From: Saccopteryx bilineata
Lineage: Eukaryota > Chordata > Mammalia > Chiroptera > Emballonuridae
DNA length: 64,000 bases
Direction of reading: 5' to 3'
Assembly: GCF_036850765.1 (NCBI RefSeq)
Contig: NC_089493.1
Coordinates: 124,750,239-124,814,238, forward strand
In this document: piece by piece, positions 58,311-64,000 of the stretch
Position numbering within the stretch: position 1 is the first letter of the stretch
Layout of the letters: each line of letters opens with the position of its first letter
Translations under genes and position numbers: made by a program
The notes under the pieces: model-generated
Told to the model about the DNA's origin: nothing
The model's input: the letters and a program-made list of their open reading frames with translations, nothing else
Databases searched by the model: none

Positions 58311-60035
58311 GGTTGACCTCTGACATGGCCAGGAGGCCAACACAGACACAGACACATGACAGTGGGCAGAGCTCTATAGACTCAGTTTCTGTCCAGCGAG
58401 GTGTCTTTGCATACACCAGGCTGACTCTGTGCCTGACTCTGAGGGTAAGAGAAGTCATAAACATTACCTTCTAGGAACTCATGGTCTCATAGGAAAGGAG
58501 AGGGCCACCCAGGAATGTGACAAGCTCTAATTCATGATGGAGAGCCTTCAATACCACCTAGAGAGGCCCATATGGCATCATATCCAGATTGGGGGAAGTG
58601 GAAGCAATCAAGGAAGGCTTCCTAGAGGAGATGGTATTTGATTGGACCATTGGAAGGATGATCCAACCAGTTATGAGAAGGTGGAGGTGAGGCGTTCCAG
58701 GTGGGAAAAGATAGGAGCCGGGTTGAAGTGATAGGAGAATACCTGACGGGCGTGGGGTCTGAAGGAAGTGTTGGTGTAGCTGTGGGCAGTAGTGTCTGAG
58801 GACTGAGGGCCCTGACACTTCCTGCAGAAACAAAGATGGCCAGACTGCCTTCTCTCTGCATGGTGGAGATGAGTCTGCTGGGAGAGACTAGGCTCTGTCG
58901 GTTGGACACTCCCACCTGGGACTGGAAGCCTGGAAGCTGAAGTGCAGGGGTGTGGAATGTGAGAGGTTATTCATGGAAGGTATAGGGCTGCTGGATGGTG
59001 GTGATGGGCCAGTGGTGGAGGTGCCAGCAGTGGCATCCTGGCTGGACCACCCTCGGGCATGTATGACTATCTCTGCACTTTGCTGGCCAATCTCTTCAGC
59101 CTTCCATCAATTCTGTGAGCTCCTTAATGCCCTCCTAATAGGTTCTGTCAGGGTTAAGTTACTCATGATCACTTTCTGCTGTTGACGACCGAGAACCCCA
59201 AGGGATAATGGTCTGCTGAGGCCAGAGAATGAGAGCCTTAATGCTGGGGTGAGGAGGAGTATGCACAATGGGGAACCGTAGGAGGTGTGGAAGCAGAAGA
59301 GTACTGTAATCCACAGCCCAGGAAGAGTCACTAGTAGACTGCAATGGGAGGGACCTAGGCTGTGGGGGAAGAGGGGAGCTGAACTAGGGCAACGATAGTG
59401 ACAAAGGTTGCGGGATAGAATGGACGGGGGGCTAGATATGGCTGGGCAGTGGGGAGAACTTCCCACAGAGCATACCCAAGTGACACATTTCCTCTCTGAG
59501 GTCTTCTCAATCACCATCTTGTCTGTTTCCATTTATGGCCTGGGGTGTGGGAAGGTAGTAGATCAAGGCGTGCTGGCCGAGCTCTCCAGCCTCATTGGGG
59601 AAGTGACCTCCCCTTGGAGCTGTGTTCCACATGTGTGCAGACAGGAGGGCTTAGGAATGATTAGCTTCTAAGGGGAGGGGAAGAAAGCGACCCTTAATTC
59701 CTCTTTAATAACATGTGTCAGTAGGTAATATTTTCAATATGTTACTATATCTGCAGCTCTGGTCAGTAGGTCACTATCATTTTTGAGTGATAAACAAAAG
59801 ACTACTTCTAATTACTTCTGTGAAATTGTCTGACCCGTGCATGATTAAATATTCATTATACAGAACGAGGCATTTTTCTTTGAATATAGATCCGTATTAA
59901 ATTTAGCTGGCAAGCCACTGACTGTACAGTGCTAATAAACTTCTTGTAATGGCCTGCAGCTTTCCCTCAGTGCTTCGTCTCTTCTTGTCCAACCTCTCTC
60001 CAGCTCTGTCTCTGTGTTGGCCTAGCTGTCTCTGT
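58311..60035. other. unassigned DNA with ancient repeat and possible conserved element
   Basis: Positions 58500-58830 ('ggaaggcttcctagaggag', 'ggcgttccaggtgggaaaag') match the unnamed ancient repeat also seen at 7575, 17810 and 28130. Positions 59690-59960 are AT-rich, non-repetitive in appearance, and hold several TAAT/ATTA cores. A minus frame at 59107-59532 (141 codons) has no domain. No exon is called. Confidence 0.4.
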
Positions 60036-60039
60036 TACT

Positions 60040-61570
60040 TTTAAGAAAAAAATTAAGGTGAAATTCACAGAACCCAATTAATCATTTTAATATGTATAAT
60101 CCAGGGCATTTTGTGCAACTACCATCTCTCTCTAGTTTTAAAAATATTTTCATGTCCCCCACTCCCAGCAGAACATCTCATACTCATTTAGTCATTACTC
60201 CCCATTTACTCCGCCTCCTGTACCCTGGCAGTCACTCTGTTTTCTGTCTCTGGATTTTCCAAACAAAAAAATTTATACAGTATGTGACATTTGTGTTTGG
60301 CTCCTTTAACTTAGCTCAGTGGTCGGCAAACTCATCAGTCAACAGAGCCAAATATCAACAATACAATGATTGAAATTTCTTTTGAGAGCCAAATTTTTTA
60401 AGCTTAAACTATATAAGTAGATACATTCCTTATTGAGGTAGCGCCTGCACGTGGTATTTTGTGGAAGAGCCACACTCAAGGGGCCAAAAAGCCGCATGTG
60501 GCTCGCGAGCCGTGGTTTGCCCACCACTGACAGCATAATGTTTCTGAGGTTCATCTACCTTACAGCAGATATCAGTACTTCATTTCTTTTTAATGGCCGA
60601 GTAGTAGTCCACTGTATGGCTATACCACAATTTGTTTATAAATTCATCTGCTGATGGAAGTTTGAATTATTTCTACCTTCTGGCTGTTATAAACGAACGT
60701 TTGTGTACAAGTTAATCTCTGGTCACATATCCGTGACAAATGCGGAGAAGTGAAGACCTGAGTGGAGGCAATGGAGGATGAAGGAAAACACAGAATTTGG
60801 GCCAGGTGTGACACTGTGCTCTGATAGAGACACAGTGACACTGAGCCTGGAAACCCCATTTATTTTATATGCTTGAACAAAAGGGTATTGTGCTGGGGGG
60901 TGGAGACAATGACCTCAACTCTAAAACTACTTGATGCTCTGTCCCACAAGCATATCTGACATCCTGAGCCTGCAGTAGCACTGTGTGCTTGCCATCCTGC
61001 TTTTGGCATCAATGCCACGAACAGCCTTCAAGTTGTTTCAGTGAGTAGCCTTGCCTTGCCAGGTCACTCAAGGCTGAGGAGGGCCCTTCCTCTGCTCTCA
61101 GCTGCACGTAGGCTGGACGCACTCAGACGCAGTGGCTCTTTGCACATGCACTTCATTTCCCTTAGGTATATACATAGGAGTTGAATTGCTGGGTCACTTG
61201 TTAATTCTATGTTTAACCTTTTTTGGGGAACTGCCATCTATTTCCCACAGAGGCTGCACCATTTTATATCCCCCTCTCCCAGTAATGCTATGAGGGCTCT
61301 TATTTCTCCACATCCTCTCCAATGCTTGTTATTTTTTTAAATTATAGTCATCCTAGTGGGTAGGAAGTGGTATCTCATGATGGTTTTGATTTGAATTTCC
61401 TTAATGACAAATGATGTTGAATATTTTTTCATGTGCTTGTTGGCCGTTTGTATGTTTTCAGAGATATACCTATTCAAATCTTTTTAATTAACTGGGTTGT
61501 TTGTCCTTTGTTGTTGTATTGTAACTCTTTATATATTCTGGATACTTATCACACATACAATTTGCAAATG
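60040..61570 (-). mobile_element. old L1, minus strand, with MITE inside
   Basis: Antisense 3'UTR ('gaaattcacagaacccaatt') and ORF2 C-terminal remains ('tttctttttaatggccgagt', 'atagtcatcctagtgggtag', 'ggtatctcatgatggttttg'). Many stops. The MITE at 60317-60529 interrupts it. Confidence 0.65.
60317..60529. mobile_element. hAT-like MITE, 213 bp
   Basis: Termini cagtggtcggcaaac and gtttgcccaccactg are inverted repeats with two mismatches. Inner 'agagccaaat' blocks and 'gccgcatgtggctcgcgagc' are typical of a bat hAT MITE. A clear 8-bp duplication is not visible. Non-coding. Confidence 0.8.
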
Positions 61571-61594
61571 CATTTGTCCATTCTTTTTGTTAAA

Positions 61595-63346
61595 TTATTT
61601 TATTGATTTTAATTTATTGTGCTTACATATATTCAAGTGTCCCACTGAATATATCTCCCTCCCCTCCCCCGTGTTCCCCTTGATACTCCCTTTGACCCCT
61701 CCCCCCAATGCCCTCCCCCCTTCCCATCAGGATTTGCTGTCCTGCTCTCTATAATGCTGTGTTATGGATATATAATTTCACTCATCTCTTTCCCTTCTCT
61801 GATCCCATCTTCTCCTCCCCTTTCTCTCTGACTGCTTTCCCTCTGGTCCCTTTGATCGCACTTCTACCTCTATTCCGTTCCTCAATTCACATTGTTCATT
61901 AAATTCCTCATATGAGTGAAGGATTGTGATATTTTTCTTTCTCTGCCGGGCTTATTTCGCTTAGCATAATAGTCTCCAGGTCCACCCATGTTGTCACAAA
62001 AGGTAAGATTTCCTTCTTTTTCATTGCCACATAGTATTCCATTGTGTATATGTACCACAGCTTTTTAATCCACTCATCCACTGATGGACACTTGGGCTGT
62101 TTCCAGATCTTGACAAGAATAGCCTCAGCAAGCTTAAAAAAGAAGAATAAAGTGGGTGGTATTACACTTCCTGATACCAAGGCCATTGTACTCAAAACAA
62201 CCTGGTACTGGCATAAGAACAAGCATACAGATCAATGGAACAGAACAGAGAACCCAGAAATAAACCCAGAAATAAACCCTAAATGGACAATTGATATTTG
62301 ACAAAGGAGGTAAAAGCATATAGTGGAATAAAGACAGTCTCTTTAACAAATGGTGTTGGGAAAATTGGACAGGTACAGTGGTACCTTGAGATACAAACAG
62401 ACCAACATACAAATTTTTTTTTTTTTTAAGATATGAGCTGTGACTCGGTCTGCATTTTTGTTCAATATCCGAGTGAAATTCCAAGATATGAGTCATGATT
62501 TGGGAAGCTGCCGCTAGTTGGTGTGTTAGTGCATTGGTCCAGTATCGGCAGTTTGATATATGAGTTGACTGACTTACAAGATTGGTTACAGAACAAATTA
62601 AATTTGTATCTCAAGGTACCACTGTACTTGCAAGAAAATGAAACTAAACAACCAACTTACACCATACACAAAAATAAACTCAAAATGGATAAAAGATTTA
62701 AATGTAAGTTGTGAAACCATAATTATCTTGGAAGAAAACATAGGCAGTAAGCTCTCTGACATCTCTCGCAGCGATATATTTGTTGGTTTATCTCCACGGG
62801 CAAGTGAAATAAAGGACAGGATGAACAAATGGGACTATATTAAGCTAAAAAGCTTTTGCACAGCTAAAGACAATATGAACAAAATAAAAAGACAAACCAA
62901 CAATGGGAGAACATATTTGACAATAAGTCTGATAAGGGGTTAATAACCAAAATTTATAAAGAACTTGTAAAACTCAACACCAGGAAAGTAAACAATCCAA
63001 TCAAAAAATGAGCAAAAGAACTGCATAGACATTTCTCCAGAGAGTACATACAGATGGCCAATAGACAGATGAAAAAATATTCAACATCACTAATCATTAG
63101 AGAAATGCAAATTAAAACCACAATGAGATATCACCTCACACCAGTCAGAATGACGCTCATTAACAAAACAAAACATGATAGGGGCTGGTGAGGATGTGGA
63201 GAAAAGGGAACCCTCCTGCACTGCTAGTGGGAATGCAGACTGGTGCAGCCACTGTGGAAAACAGTATGGAGATTCCTCAAAAAATTAAAAATGGAACTGC
63301 CTTTTGACCCAGCCATCCCACTTTTAGGAATATATCCTAAGAACAC
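61595..63346 (-). mobile_element. L1 insertion with 5' inversion
   Basis: Positions 61595-62110 are antisense L1 3' sequence (3'UTR and the final ORF2 segment, complement of [12 protein letters not shown]). At about 62111-62115 the orientation flips, and 62115-63346 is sense ORF2 ([15 protein letters not shown], then [10 protein letters not shown] near 62850). The sense part ends about 80 bp before the point in ORF2 where the antisense part begins. This is the geometry of twin-primed L1 integration. A MITE (62376-62624) lies in the sense part, and an LTR abuts it at 63347. Confidence 0.75.
62376..62624. mobile_element. Tc1/mariner-type MITE, 249 bp
   Basis: Perfect 19-bp terminal inverted repeats cagtggtaccttgagatac and gtatctcaaggtaccactg. 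Flanked by TA on both sides (62374-62375 and 62625-62626), the target duplication of Tc1/mariner/pogo elements. Removing it plus one TA restores the host L1 phrase 'ggacaggtacttgcaag'. Non-coding, so it would have been moved by a transposase elsewhere. Confidence 0.88.
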
Positions 63347-63712
63347 TGTAAGGTATTTTTCCCCGCTGGGAAGGAAGGAATGGGGCTCGGAGCCACCAAA
63401 TGTGGAATAACAAAAAGGCTTTATTCAGTACAGAGTGCGCATCCCGCCTGGCAAGGTTCCCTGGCCCCGTGGTAAGATGGAGGCCAGGGAAGTTGCATGG
63501 ATTAAACCACGTGGGAGATATTTAAAGGGGTCCCTCTAGGGAAGTTGAGCTAACATGACATGGTGAAATCCCACTGGCTAGTAGATGGTTGCTTTTTTCA
63601 AAACGGTTCCTGTGAAGCTTCTTTTGGTGCGCTTGGTTGTGGGCGGTCCTAGCCAAAGTTCGCAGGTCTGAGTTTCCCACGTGACCATCCCCCATTATCT
63701 ACTGACCTTACA
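63347..63712 (-). mobile_element. LTR of an endogenous retrovirus (3' LTR or solo)
   Basis: Ends TGTAAGGT and ACCTTACA are perfect 8-bp inverted repeats with TG...CA. On the minus strand a TATA-like tttaaatatc lies at about 63516-63525 and ctgaataaagcc at about 63419-63430, followed by a U5-like GC-richer stretch of about 75 bp. A class I (gammaretrovirus-like) LTR is the best fit. The left flank is L1 sequence. The right side continues with unidentified sequence, so it may be the 3' LTR of a longer provirus. Confidence 0.75.
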
Positions 63713-64000
63713 TTCTGACCTTTTGTGTTAAATAGAAAAAGGGGCACTGTTTATTCATCTGGCTACTTCCTGCTGAATGGGGGCGTCGTGGGGAGGGGGA
63801 CCAGAAGGTGGTGGCTTTGAGGGGTGTCAGGAGGAACATCTGTGTGGCTGTGACTGGAGAAACTTCACGGATGCGGTCCTGTAAGGATTTAAAAAAAAAG
63901 AGGAGTAATAGGGGGATTTGTGGGGTCCAGCCTTTTGGTGAGCTGGAGATGGATGGAGTCCAGTGGTTCCGACTGCCAGTGGTCCTGTAAGGAGGCAAGC
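63713..64000 (-). other. possible provirus interior upstream of the LTR (incomplete)
   Basis: On the minus strand, a frame open from the window edge to 63708 (96 codons) has a hydrophobic stretch (QIPLLLLFFF) followed by a short charged tail (LQDRIREV). This shape recalls a retroviral envelope C terminus. The phrase ccttacaggacc occurs twice (near 63869 and 63979). The evidence is thin and the rest lies outside the window, so this is only a suggestion. Confidence 0.3.

Overview
This window is mammalian nuclear DNA, most likely from a bat. No exon of a functional host protein gene could be recognised. Almost everything identifiable is a transposable element, usually nested, set in gene-poor DNA that also carries ancient mammalian repeats (MIR, L2-like). 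The bat assignment rests on the very abundant tRNA-headed SINEs (heads close to 'ggccctggcc..ttggctcagtgg' or 'cctgaccaggcggtggcgcagtgg'), on young L1 copies, and on several hAT-type cut-and-paste families. The long SINE body and tail differ from what I remember of the vespertilionid Ves SINE and look more like the rhinolophoid type. That narrower call is from memory and is moderate at best.

Layout. 1-7320: a SINE with target-site duplications (TSDs), then two old antisense L1 copies that both appear to lack a large internal part. 7320-18400: mostly unassigned DNA with MIR/L2 relics, an old L1 3' end split by a SINE, and a SINE dimer. 18437-24720: a full SINE, then an old sense L1 split by a younger double-tailed L1 insertion that has a single TSD pair. 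24720-31780: unassigned DNA, a TTCC microsatellite at the tail of an RPS8 processed pseudogene, and antisense L1 relics. 31780-34500: a short young L1 tail and a hAT MITE. 36919-44835: a nearly complete 7.9-kb L1 on the minus strand with a perfect 14-bp TSD, an open ORF1, an ORF2 broken by two stops and one SINE, and a GC-rich tandem-repeat promoter. 44850-51300: unassigned DNA, SINEs and ancient repeats. 51327-56300: a hAT MITE, an old L1, SINEs, a second MITE, and a 2.7-kb decayed hAT transposon with a BED-finger transposase. 57139-58293: a SINE carrying a solo LTR. 60040-64000: old L1, two MITEs, a 5'-inverted L1, and an LTR with possible provirus interior running off the right edge.

The most unusual structure is in the RPS8 pseudogene. 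About 60 bp of its 3' coding part has been replaced by about 260 bp that is a near-identical inverted copy of antisense L1 sequence 1.6 kb away. This looks like a templated insertion during break repair or replication template switching. Other points of note are the double-tailed L1, the perfect TGACGTCA site at the 5' end of the full-length L1, and at least four hAT families sharing a CAGNGGTNNNCAA-like terminus.
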